Below, in pieces: positions 47,709 to 59,700 of a stretch of 64,000 nucleotides of DNA (within the stretch, counting starts at the first letter, position 1; each line of letters begins with the position of its first letter). The notes below the pieces were generated by a model. It was not told the DNA's origin. It did no database searches and saw only the letters and a program-made list of their open reading frames with translations. Origin of the DNA: Lineus longissimus (Eukaryota; Nemertea; Pilidiophora; Heteronemertea; Lineidae); the NCBI RefSeq assembly GCF_910592395.1, contig NC_088326.1, positions 3,849,001 through 3,913,000 of the forward strand, read 5' to 3'. A program made the translations under genes and the position numbers.

Positions 47709-48394
47709 ATGTATTGTTCACCCCTGCAGAATCGTCTCCTTCAAAGAGCGTTCATGTCACGTCACATTATTTTCAGACGAGTTGCTTTAAACATGATGGG
47801 AAAACCACCGGCATTCGCGCAAGTTAAGCCTCTAACGAAGGCATTGACTGTGAGCCATTTCAAGGCGGAAGAGGAACCACCAGAGTTACATCGCCTCACC
47901 ATCCCCGAGGCAATGATCCGGACTGCGACCGAACACCCTGATACAGAGCTGTATATTTTCCGCGATCCTGAAGCCCCAAGGGTCGCTATCACAGGCAAGC
48001 AGCTACTGCGTGTGACGGTATCCAAAGCGGGGATCGGGTGGGTCCCCTTAGCTCCAACTGCCCGGAGTATGTCTACGCGGACTATGGAATAATCCGCGCC
48101 GGCGCTGTTGTTGTTCGGATGCAGTCAAAGTTGAGGTAGGGGGAGGATCTGCTTCACATCATCAACAAGACTGAATGCAAAGGTATCATCGTTGTTCCGG
48201 GAATTGACAATGCGAATTTAGATTTGCTTCATGCGGTATTTCCCGCGATTAGTAAGATGGATGCCATTGTCCCGCTAACACTAGAGGGCGTTCCGTCCTT
48301 GGAGTTTGTTATGGATACGTCTGACGGCCATCATCCGGGTTTGCAGCGACTAGACCTAAAACCGGGAGGTATTGCACTGTCGCAGAAGCAGTCC
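47709..48394 (+). pseudogene. ACSF2-like pseudogene 1, truncated
   Basis: Matches codons 1 to about 243 of the intact gene at 38744. A 31-bp deletion after the GTGACGG at about 48018 shifts the frame, and a TAG interrupts the original frame at about 48137. The copy ends abruptly at 48394 and runs straight into a minisatellite unit. Both inactivating lesions are shared with pseudogene 2, so they predate the split of the two copies. Confidence 0.93.
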
Positions 48395-49040
48395 TGCTTC
48401 TATCATCACACACGCGGGGCTACTACCAAGCGATCATCAGGTGGGTGATGCATTTACACAATAATCGTCGATGCTTCTATCATCACACACGCGGGGCTAC
48501 TACCAAGCGATCATCAGGTGGGTGATGCATTTACACAAATTTCTATGATCACACACGCGGGGCTACTACCAAGCGATCATCAGGTGGGTGATGCACTTAC
48601 ACAATAATTGTCGATGCTTCTATCATCACACACACGAGGCTACTACCAAGCGATCATCAGGTGGGTGATGCAGTTACACAATAATTGTCGATGCTTCTAT
48701 CATCACACACGCGGGGCTACTACCAAACGATCATCAGGTGGGTGATGCATTTACACAATAATTGTCGATGCTTCTATCATCACACACGCGAGGCTACTAC
48801 CAAGCGATCACCAGGTGGGTGATGCATTTACACAATAATCGTCGATGCTTCTATCATCACACACGCGGGGCTACTACCAAGCGATCATCAGGTGGGTGGT
48901 GCATTTACACAATAATCGTCGATGCTTCTATCATCACACACGCGGGGCTACTACCAAGCGATCATCAGGTGGGTGGTGCATTTACACAATAATCGTCGAT
49001 GCTTCTATCATCACACAGGCGGGGCTACTACCAAGCGAAG
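48395..49040 (+). repeat. Minisatellite C, about 8 copies
   Basis: Same unit as arrays A and B. It begins in mid-unit (TGCTTCTATCATC) at the break of ACS pseudogene 1. It repeats the order of variant units in the end of array B, including the shortened AAATTTCTATGATC unit at about 48538, and therefore arose by partial tandem duplication of array B. Confidence 0.92.
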
Positions 49041-49211
49041 GCCACCACTTTGTGATCACTAGGTGAGTGATAATTCTATCATCGCACACCACTCGAACTT
49101 AAATTCCCATCGATTGTTCTAAACTGTCTTATCAAAAGGTTATCAGGGCACATCGACCGCTCACGAAACATATTTAATGGGAGTCGATAGGTTTAAACAA
49201 AGAGAAAATAA

Positions 49212-51531
49212 ATGTATTGTTCACCCCTGCAGAATCGTCTCCTTCAAAGAGCGTTCATGTCACGTCACATTATTTTCAGACGAGTTGCTTTAAACATGAT
49301 GGGAAAACCACCGGCATTCGCGCAAGTTAAGCCTCTAACGAAGGCATTGACTGTGAGCCATTTCAAGGCGGAAGAGGAACCACCAGAGTTACATCGCCTC
49401 ACCATCCCCGAGGCAATGATCCGGACTGCGACCGAACACCCTGATACAGAGCTGTATATTTTCCGCGATCCTGAAGCCCCAAGGGTCGCTATCACAGGCA
49501 AGCAGCTACTGCGTGTGACGGTATCCAAAGCGGGGATCGGGTGGGTCCCCTTAGCTCCAACTGCCCGGAGTATGTCTACGCGGACTATGGAATAATCCGC
49601 GCCGGCGCTGTTGTTGTTCGGATGCAGTCAAAGTTGAGGTAGGGGGAGGATCTGCTTCACATCATCAACAAGACTGAATGCAAAGGTATCATCGTTGTTC
49701 CGGGAATTGACAATGCGAATTTAGATTTGCTTCATGCGGTATTTCCCGCGATTAGTAAGATGGATGCCATTGTCCCGCTAACACTAGAGGGCGTTCCGTC
49801 CTTGGAGTTTGTTATGGATACGTCTGACGGCCATCATCCGGGTTTGCGGCGACTAGACCTAAAACCGGGAGGTATTGCACTGTCGCAGAAGCAGTCCGCA
49901 GCAGTAGAAGCACGACTGACGGAAGTGAGGCCAGAGGACCCGTGCTGCCTGTTCCAGACATCGGGAAGTACTGGACCCCCCTAAGTTAGTAACCGTGAAC
50001 CACAGCCACTTGGTCAATTGCACATTTTCCGGACTTCTAGATACAAGGAAAGGCTTGAACGATCGACCCCTTTCGAACATCATTGGTTGTGAATGTTCAA
50101 TGTATGCTGCAGTTAGAGGAATAAGCTGTGTAATTCTTGATCCAAGAACTGTCGTGGCCGAGGGGAACACGGATTTCTTCTTTAAGGTCATTGAAGAAGA
50201 ACAGGTGGATAACTGTTCGATCTATCCGTACTTATTCCACGAACTCATGGACATTCTTGAGACGAAAAGGTTTGATTTGAGCAGTGTGAAGAAGGGAATC
50301 GCGGGTGGCCAAGTTATACCAAGGAATGTTTTAGAAGTTGATTGAGAATATGCCGGGAATTGTCAACGCTTACGGCTCAACAGAAGCGGGCCCTGGACTT
50401 CTTCAGACCCGTTCGAGTGATCCAATTGACCTGCAGCTCGACTACTCTGGCTACCCACTCCCCCACACCGAATTCAGGGTCCTCGATCACGAAGGGAACA
50501 TTGTCCCGGTCAACACAGCTGGTATGCTCTATGTGAAGACGCCGTACATGTTTGTTGGCTACTGGGAAGATGAGGAGAGGACTCGTGCCGTAAAAGATGC
50601 GGAAGGGTGGTACAGGACGGATGACATAGCAGTGATGAACGAGCGTGGCTACATTAACATCCTGGGGAGGGAGACTGAGGGCATCGTAAAGGGCAGCATC
50701 ATCATTTACCCTGTGGTTGTGGAGAAGTTCCTTTTAACTCATCCGAAAATCGATAAGGTGAGATTTCTTAGAGACAAATCTTGTTGTTTCTTTGTGTCAA
50801 AAGTAATTATAGTAGGGCAGCGCTTCTTTTCTGCGTTCGACTGGTCAATCTTTTACGCCATTGCAATTGCAATTGCTCATCAAGCACGTGGCATTGTGAG
50901 AGTAGGGTAGTGAGTGATTCGTGTCAGGTTTAAGAAATAGTGCTTTTTGGTAACTTCTTGGGGGTGGGCTTTTGCTAGCTCTATCTCTCTCTCTCTCTAA
51001 GGTAACATGATGTCTAAAGGTCATCAATAGTGCAAGCATGTTACGCTACTGTGTCCGGTCTGAACAGCTTCCTCAAGGTCTCCATGCCTCTGCACCTGCA
51101 TTTTTTCCATCCCGCTTCAATATGTCCAACCATCTCACTCTGGTTCTTCCTCGTCTCCTCGTGTTGCCCCCAACTAATTCCGGGAGTCATTGCAGCAGTC
51201 TCTTGGGGTGTGGCCATCTACCATTTACCCCGCTAACTGCGCCTCTGTTTTATATCTTAAGGTAATAGTTGTTGGTGTCCCCGACAAGAGGATGATTGAG
51301 GAGATTTGTGCCTGCATCGTTCCCGTCCGGGGAAGTGACCTGACCGCGAAGGAGTTGGAGCAATTCTGCAATGAGAACCTACTGACGGAGGAAAGCGTAG
51401 ATGGGGGTGGATTGCGCCTAAGATACTTCCTCCTCTGGGATACCTTCCCCCTTAATGCAAGCCAAAAGATAGATAAGAAAGCAATAAAGGAACTAGCAGC
51501 TCGTGAATTAGGACTGAAACAGGAGTGGTGA
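49212..51531 (+). pseudogene. ACSF2-like pseudogene 2, full length but broken
   Basis: Copy of both exons (49212 to about 50757, and 51262-51531) with the intron. Lesions seen against the intact gene: the shared 31-bp deletion near 49521 and TAG near 49640; a one-base C insertion in the C run at about 49976-49981; and a 2-bp deletion near 50332 (TTTTGCAG to TTTTAG) that creates a stop. Exon 2 is still open. Frames left over between lesions are not independent genes. Confidence 0.93.
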
Positions 51532-51899
51532 TGTGGTCACATTCAAAGGTTTAGTCCTTGAGCATAACTGGCCTGGTTTGTCATTGCAATAAATATTCTG
51601 TGCGTTGATTTTCCCGAAATCTGAAGACTGTTACTTAAATGTGTTTTACTTTGCTGCTTATGTGCATGTATGTATGACCCACCGTCATTGGATCTATGTT
51701 GGAATCACCATCAACGGTTTTACCATTGGCCATCATAGAATTTATGATGGCCTTTAGACTCTGTGGTAGGATCCGAGTGTAAAACGTGGTTTATGATAAT
51801 CATCACTGGTCCATCCTTGGGCCTATAAATGATTTAATGAAAGAAACTTTTGAATGGTAGAAACAATGGTGGGTTTATAGTTCAGTCAAAATAAATATA

Positions 51900-52146
51900 T
51901 GGCCGGGTCTATTTGGCAAGCCGCTCGCCGAACAGGCATCTTTTTTTGTCCTGTTTGGAGAGCCGCTTGCGAAACAGCACTAAAAAGCCACCCTGTTCGG
52001 CCAGCCGGGCTTGCCAAACAGGTAAAAAATCTACCCTGTTTTGCGAGCTGGAGACTTTACTTTAATATTAATGATTTCGGCTCTCCATTCAGGACAAGAA
52101 AAAGTCGCTGTTTGGTAAGCCGGGCTTGCCAAGTAGTCACTTCCTA
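51900..52146. mobile_element. Palindromic MITE (family 1), copy 3, with target duplication
   Basis: 247 bp, reverse orientation relative to the copies at 8300 and 22026. It is flanked by AAATATA on both sides (51893-51899 and 52147-52153). The matching place in unit A (about 41450-41462) has one AAATATA and no element. Inner terminal repeats are CTATTTGGCAAGCC and GGCTTGCCAAGTAG. Confidence 0.88.
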
Positions 52147-53579
52147 AATATAAACTTTTAAAAACCCTGCAGCATAAAATTGCCATGTAAAAATAAGACA
52201 TCTATATTTACAGTCTGATTCTAAGACACGTACATTTGTATCTAAATGGAGCAAATTCGCGCTACACGTATCAAATGTCAACATTATACCGATACACGGC
52301 ACAAACCTGCAGTTTGAACTCCGCTCAAAGGGAGGTTTCTGTTATCGATCGAGTGCACCTCGTCATCCTTGATTGGTGCTTTTGTATAAATCTGATTATT
52401 AGCTGGTTAGATGCCTGGCATTGAGATTGGAGTTCGGAAGACCAGTATAAAAATCGCAAACATTTTAAAGCGACACCCTCTCTTGTAGTGCTGGATATTT
52501 CGATGGTTAGTAGGCCTTATCTCTGACATTGTTGTAGGCACTGGCAACTCTTCCTTACAACAGTGGCGGACGAGGTTTCTTTTGCACTGGTCAAGACGAG
52601 CGTTCGATGGTCAGGCGGAAAAAGGTGTCTTTCGAATCCTCCAGTTTCACCGATCGAAGACCGGAGTCCGAATGTAAATGCCTTTCGATGCCGCTCAGCA
52701 TCTGCAATGGGTTGGGGACACCAAAACATAACGTTGCGGTTTGGCCTTTGTTTGGTTTTCTTAGTAATTAATCAACCGGTCTTAGCTCGATGAAACTAGA
52801 GGGCTGGTCGACACTCCTCCAAACATTTGTTTGCACACATCATAAAATATCAAGTTTGCTTCTGTTTGCGTAATTTGACGTCCACACTATGAAACAATGC
52901 TCACATTGCCAAGCAAACGATTGGCCATTTTGTCAAGCCAGTGAATCACATGATCACCAGCCCTTCCATGATTGGCTGCTTTTGTCACTTTAGCACATGT
53001 TTTCAAGAATGAACATTTCCAATCATTTCGAAACAAATTTGCTGCTGTTTGCTTGAGTTTGGAAATACGTCCACATCATCAAATCCGCACAAACGTACGC
53101 GACAAAACACAACGTTTGCTGATGATTGCAAACAGAAGTTTGCTAATGTAAAGGCCAGAGCCTTGTATTTAGACACTCTGTACATTACGTGTACATTGCA
53201 GTACAAAACTTTTGGTAAAAAAGTACCACTAGGGCCAATCAGTCCTCACCAAATGTTATATGTGTTAAAAAGAATCCTTTGCCAATATCATAATAAAATT
53301 GCACCACATTTCAATACCAAATGCCTGGACAAAAATGACTTCTGTACAGCATATCCGTCAAATCGTCACTGGCGCGTTGATATGACTCTATTGAAATACA
53401 AGTTCTAAACTGACCAGTGAGACCACATTTTCTTCAATATATTTTCTGTGATGGCCTGACTTACCACAACTTAACGTTTTAATAAGCTCTGTTTGACTGT
53501 GCCACACTTCCGGTTGTGGATGAATTACATGTCTCTGCCCTAAACCAGGCTCTACGTTCCACACATGCTAGTATCGAAA

Positions 53580-55627
53580 ATGGAAGGAGTGGCTAACATA
53601 ACTGAGCAGAGTGCCATATCCCACGTGACAACAGCGGATCCAAGATTGACGCTTCTTCGTAACGTATATCTCATCATCCAAAGATACTTCATTTATGTGC
53701 CACTGGCCATTGGCGCTCCCGGGAACTTATTCTCTTTCATAATAACTACGCAGAGAGACAATAGGAGGCTCTCGACCAGCATTTACATGGCCGCCCTTGC
53801 TGCTGTCGATACGATGGCCATGCTATGCGCCGATGCCATAGCTTATCTTTTAGATAGGACCGAACCAAAACAATTTCCTCACAGAGAGGAACTCTTATGG
53901 TAAGCATATGTTGATTTCATTTTAAAGGGTATGATCTCTGCTTTTCGGAGAACTTTTTTAAATTTTTGGTCAGGAGTGAATCATGATAGTTCGGGGTACT
54001 ACCACCCAACACGAGTAGTTTGCAAGAAGATATTTTTCTAACTTTTGTTTTGCCAAGCCCAGTGTGTCAATTTCTAAAGCACCGCGCAAATAAGCGAGTT
54101 TTGTCACTTCGACGCGCTATTATAATCGATGTGCGACAAAACAATATCTCGGCCGCGGGTACGCGACGGGTATAATCACGATTTGATATTGATCGTTGGT
54201 CGCCGCGATCACCGAGTCTTGTCGCGGACACCTGCGATCATCAGCCCCAGCCGAACGAGGGGTTTTCTGCATTGCGATTATCGGTCGCATTGACAAAAAT
54301 CGCACGTTAGCGGGGCGCTTAAAGGACCACACGGCTCTTCACTGCAGTTTGTTGGTTGTTCTTCTGGTTCATTGGTAAAGTCTCTTTTCTGAACGTGTTT
54401 GATGCTTTTCCAATTTATTTTTAGCTCTTAGATATATAGTAGAAAAACTTTGGTCAACAGATTTTCCAATGGTGTCTCTTACTTTGTCTTCAAGGGTGTT
54501 TTGGGGCCTTGGCTATGGCTTCGCGATCATGTCCGGGACCCTGCTGCTGGAGATGTCAGTTGATCGCTTGATTGTAGTGCGGTTCCCCCTGGCGGCGAGG
54601 ACCATCTGCACAGCAACCAGAGCCCAGTGGGCCGTCGGTATCACCACTCTGGTTGTATTCGGCCTAAACAGTAACTTTTTCTTCACATACTTCTACGACG
54701 TGAATCCAAGCACGGGTAAGCATTCGGTACTTTTCGCCCGCTGATTTGTCAGAAACCTAGTGTTTGCCATTTCAAAATTGATTTACAATATCTTGGAAAG
54801 GGAACCCGTTGACTTGTCCGAAACCAGGAATCTTTCTTTTCCAAAACTGATTCATATCAAAATCACCTAAATCCGATAAAGGTAGTTCTTAACCAAAATC
54901 AAATAATGGATATATAATAGTTCTTCAAAAATTAAAGGAAGGTAGTTCGTTGCACCCAATCATGATCATTTTAGTCTAACATTATGACATCGCCTGCCTA
55001 TCCAATAACGGACAAAATATGACACCAAATTTAGTGTCGCTTCGGGGTTTACCTAATGTAGCAGTATATATACCCCGTAGTGTTCCATTGTTAACTTTAG
55101 CAAATGGCACGCACGATTTAGATCATATACTTACAGGCGAAGAATTCATTAAACCGGACGTCCCAAATAACCCAGCATTGGAGGCTTTTGGGTCGAACTT
55201 TCAACTCGTTGCTGGAACGTTACTACCCTTCACTGGGATTCTTATCGCCAACATCTGGATCATCGTCACGGTAAAGATGGCATCCGACAAATGGAAACAA
55301 CCGGAAACCAAATCCGGACAAGATGGCGGCAAAAACAAACGTGAGGAGGGGGCACAGCATTTGACGCGACAGCTCGTTTTGGTCAGCGTTGCTTATATCG
55401 TCTGTTCTATACCTTTCAGGGTGTACGACATGGCAGCACCCCTGGTGTATGATTTGACCAACGAATATTTGTATCATCGATATCTTTGTGAAATGGTTGG
55501 CGTAAATGGCATGTGGCAGTTCAGCTACGCGGTGAATTTTTATCTTTATTGTATTGGCGGCAGGAAGTTTCGAAATGATGCAAGGGAAATCCTGTTGCGA
55601 CCATTTACTGCATGCAAGAATAAATAG
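53580..55627 (+). CDS. FMRFamide-receptor-like GPCR, copy B, 3 exons
   Basis: Exons 53580-53899, 54495-54715 and 55035-55627; 377 residues, no frame disruption. Near-identical to copy A at 42879-44928; visible changes include ELVR to ELLW at the exon 1 end, Cys to Ala in TM2 (LCTD to LCAD), NLA to TLA and IVGVNVM to MVGVNGM near TM7. An in-frame ATG 15 bp upstream (53565, from a 4-bp insertion relative to A) could add MLVSK. The 27-bp candidate optional exon is retained at 54348-54374. The retained frame, beside a decayed ACS copy, suggests the receptor copy may be used. Confidence 0.78.
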
Positions 55628-56109
55628 GCAGCAATCGTTAGAAGAGTATAAGAGATTTGACAATACAGCTTAGCAATGTCGATCAATACATTGAGGGTCA
55701 AGATGCCCGAACACATGCACCGCCAGTTTGTCCAGTCGATGGCGAACAACTTGCAACGTGTACCTGAACTGATTTTGTACTTGTACTTACGATACGGAGT
55801 GATTAATTTACCTCAATAATTAGTGTACATGATGTTATGTCCATCCATAGTTACCAGATGAACAGGCAGAGTAATTTTATCAAATAAATCCAAGATCGAG
55901 TGCACGATTTGGCTGTTTTTCTTGTGATGAACCATTGCATTGTTTTGCCCCTTATTATCTTGCAGTTAAAATTATTCTGGCCGACTTAATACACGGACTC
56001 AATACACGGTCTATTGTCTTTGAACGAAGACCGCTCGCACCTAGGCATAAATTAACATTGTTTTACAGTCTTATTGAATGGGTATCAGGACAAATCCTTA
56101 TCGAACTGA

Positions 56110-56706
56110 CCCCCAAGAAACCGCTTACAATGGGGTAGATAGACAAAGACCGACAAGGGTAAATAAACGGAATGACACAATGACACAGGCATTCCCTCTG
56201 TGGGGATAGACTGCTTGGAAGGCCTGCCTTGAATGTACAAGGTTAAGATAAAGCTCTCAATCAGCTTGGGAAATGATATAGTACGAGGGTCTTAGTGGTA
56301 GTATAAAATCATACCAACACTTGTTTGAGGGAACAACGGACTGCACTCGAAGATTTATGCTATAAATGAAAAGCTACAGAAGAAGATCGAAATCGCGTCC
56401 TTGTGTCTGGTAGTCCGGGGCCGGTTGTTAAAAGCCTGGTTAGTTTTGGCGACTGCTAATTTCTAGTGACCACAAATAAACTTAGCGGAACCCTTGGGGT
56501 GCCGCTTAAACTTGCCGGTACCCCATGGCAGAGCCCTTGAGATTCCGCTGACTTCGCGGTGACATAGCGGCAGATCAACGGTACAAACTTTGCAGCACGT
56601 GAAGGTAACTGTGGTTTAGCGGCCGCCAAGCCACCGTTATCAGACAGCGAAGCCTTGAACAACCGGGCCCTGGTCGCTGTCGTAAGTCCATCTGAACCGG
56701 GGCCAA
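56110..56706. other. Unique stretch after the duplication
   Basis: Continues the family 4 repeat to about 56170 (AAGGGTAAATAAACGG), then single-copy-looking sequence that becomes the 3'UTR of the minus-strand cysteine-rich gene. GGCCGGTTGTTAAAAGC near 56418 is a fragment of the repeat seen at 62060 and 62935. Confidence 0.5.
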
Positions 56707-59700
56707 CTATTGGCCGAACGCCTTGATGAATTTGAAGTGGCATTCGGGCCATGGCAGGCAATATCTTGTCATGATGATGCCATTGTCGACCTCATCCCCA
56801 GTCGCCTCGGCATATTCTGAAAAATGGAAAACAGGACATTGACTCATCGACTCAAAGTTTGAACTTATATTTAAATTCTAAAATTCTAAAAATTGTGTTG
56901 GGTCACAAATTATGTTGAAAAAAGCCCAAACTCTGAAAAGACCGGCCCTGTAGTTTTCCCAAAAGCGGCCCAAAAGGACAGTGACATTAACTTATGAAGC
57001 AGACTATCTGTGATGTATTTTTAGTCTCCTCCTGGAGTCTATATATACTTACCACAATGGCACGCGCTGTTGAAATCTGAAAGGACAAGTTGTGTGTTCA
57101 ATACGGAGTTTTCGCAAAGCTTCGAAACGCCAACGCGAACGCCTATCCCATTGTTCGAGTTCCTGATCACCCGTGTCGAACAAAGTGGCCGGGACAGGCG
57201 TTTGCATTTTGGTTTCAGGGATTTGTGAAAACTCCTTTATGAACATGATTCACGTGTATTTACACAAAGGCGGAACGGAATCGAATTGACGGAACACGAT
57301 AAAATCATCATCTTCAAGAGTTTTCTAATTCGAGGGAGGAGTAGCGGGAGACAATGCCGGGCCGATACTTTCGCTAAGATAGAGCTACTGTTTATAAAAG
57401 TGCAGCTCAAGCCTGGCGCGCGGATTGGCGAAGAACGAGAGCTAACTCCGCAATACGTCGTTCCATTCTCCGGAGCAGCGGCGCCTCATCACACTACTAT
57501 CACTGCGCAAGGATTATGACGTCAATCGTACTAATACATGTATATACGAAACCAGCCTGGCTGGGGATGATTCTTACATATTTGGCAACACATTTCTCCG
57601 GAAGAACAACCAGCTCTTGCTTGCAGCCTGTATTCGCCTTTACATCTGTGGTCCACGGTTTTGTTCACACACATTCCAGTCGCAGGTCCGCCATCGCAGG
57701 GGAATTCTGAAAAAAGAAGACCAGGTTAATTCTGGGGGAGTTATGTTGAATCGGTATTCAACGTGCGCGTGTGCAACTTCTCTCCTTACTGACCCTTTAG
57801 GGCGATTTTTACTATAGGGAGGGGACCAGGTGACCCGTGAGCGCGTGATAAGCTAACATGGGTCTTTATTGACTTTTTAGGTGATTTGTCTTGTAGGAGG
57901 AAACCGGGCAACCCTTAGGCCGAAGAGAGTCTCTCTCAGTCGCTATCACATGAGTACGATCGATAGATTTATTGATTAATGGTACTTACTGCAGCACTGT
58001 TCGCCCGTTTGACATCCCTTTCTGTTAATTAGCTTACCCTTCCCTGCACATGAACCAACCGGTTTACACTCGCCAGCTGGGTCTGCGCTGCACGCTTTTT
58101 CTGGAAACACAAGAATAAGGTGAAGCATAACTGGAGAAAGAAATATCAGTTAGGCCTATCATTGTTCATTTTGTAGCAATTGCTTATACTACGGCTTACA
58201 TGTACACTGTACATTGAACTTTTGGCGTGTCCATCCTGAGATCTGTTTTTTGTCATACACACTCCTACCTCGTATACAAAATATCGAAGGGGGAGTATAT
58301 TGAAGTTCACGGTTACGTCAGGATATGACGTGTCTGGCTTATGATGTCGGATAATGGCAGTAATCGATAGCTGCATTCGACTCCCTGTTTTTTTTAACAA
58401 GGACCGATGTTCTTCAACGATTCGAATATCCGTGAACGCGTTCGCCGGATTGTTCTTGTTCCGAATCTAACTCAACTTCGAGACCGGGAACTGATATTGC
58501 GGACAAAACTCGGCATGTTTGAAAGTGTCGTTTTTGTCATTTCCATGCTACTTAAAAGCTTAGAGTCTGCGGTATTGCAACCCTGTTTAAAAATAAAGTT
58601 GAACTGCAGCAGACTCGAAGATTTAAGTAAATCGCCAAATTTGCGGCATTTTGTTCGATCATTCTTGCTGCGTATCATTGCGTACATCATACACGCATTA
58701 CACGTGCAATGGACGCCAAGACTGAAAATAATTTACATGTATAAGGTATGAGGCATTATAAGGTATGAGAAATGTACTTACTACAGCACCGTTTGCCTTT
58801 CGGGCATATTTTCGTGCCTAGAATATCGCCTCCTGAACATGAAGAGTCAGTATCATCCAGACACTGCCCACCGTTATTTTTATTGCAAGTGAACTCTGGA
58901 AGCAAACGAAGCAATTTGTAGTTACTGTAAATAGCCAAATTTTTGCGTCTCTTTAATTTCGGTAAAGAAATTGATGGCGTCTCTTAAATTTCGGTAAAGA
59001 AATTGATGGTGTACATGTCAGTATTAGGAAATTTGTTTCGGTTTCTCTTCAAATCCAAAAAAAATTCGCGGTTTTTATTTCGGGAACCGCCGAATTCAGG
59101 CCTAGCCAAATGCACGGTCTGTTGTCTTTAAACAAAGCCCGCTCGGTTTCCGGCTGTGATGGAAACCGACACGAATACTTACTACAACAGCGTTTGTTTC
59201 CGTGACATGTTTTTGTGTCTAGCCAGTCTTTTCCATCGCATGGAGGATTGTTACCATAACCTTTCAAACAACCTCTATTGGAGGGATTTCCGATTTCGCA
59301 AGTGTACCCTGGAGACAGAAGGAGGACAACTTTAGCTGAATGAGCCATTAAAGCTTCCGGTCCGCTCGACTCGCATGCCGATCCACCGTTGTTGTGCGTA
59401 TATCCAACCTTCAGGAAAGGCGGAGACTTTACGACTGATATTCACCGCCGATAAGTCGGCATGCCCGTCTCGTGACTGACATCAGGACAGACCTGAGGCA
59501 GGTTAACCGCAATATACTAATTTTTCAATTTTGTACACATGCGCAACCCCCTGAACACTCATAGGGATATTTGAAATCTTCTTGCACAAATCTATGCAAC
59601 GTCTCTGATTCCTATTGCGGTTCTTTTTGACATTGGCGCCATATCTCGCGACATAAACTACACATTATATTTCTCATTAGAAATAAATATGGAAAGTCAG

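Larger units (their letters stand above)
45414..56109 (+). repeat. Segmental duplication, unit B
   Basis: Direct tandem copy of 35502-45389, about 10.7 kb. It is longer than A because of an internal partial duplication (minisatellite plus ACS fragment) and a 247-bp element insertion, offset by a shorter minisatellite. Gene order is retained. Confidence 0.95.

Noticed and set aside
49727-50910. Several medium reading frames in the second ACS copy as separate small genes
   Set aside because: They are fragments of one broken ACSF2-like copy, separated by identifiable indels and stops.
58407-58751. 114-codon plus-strand frame between defensin-like exons
   Set aside because: It starts in a minus-strand intron, lacks any recognisable domain and looks like a chance frame.
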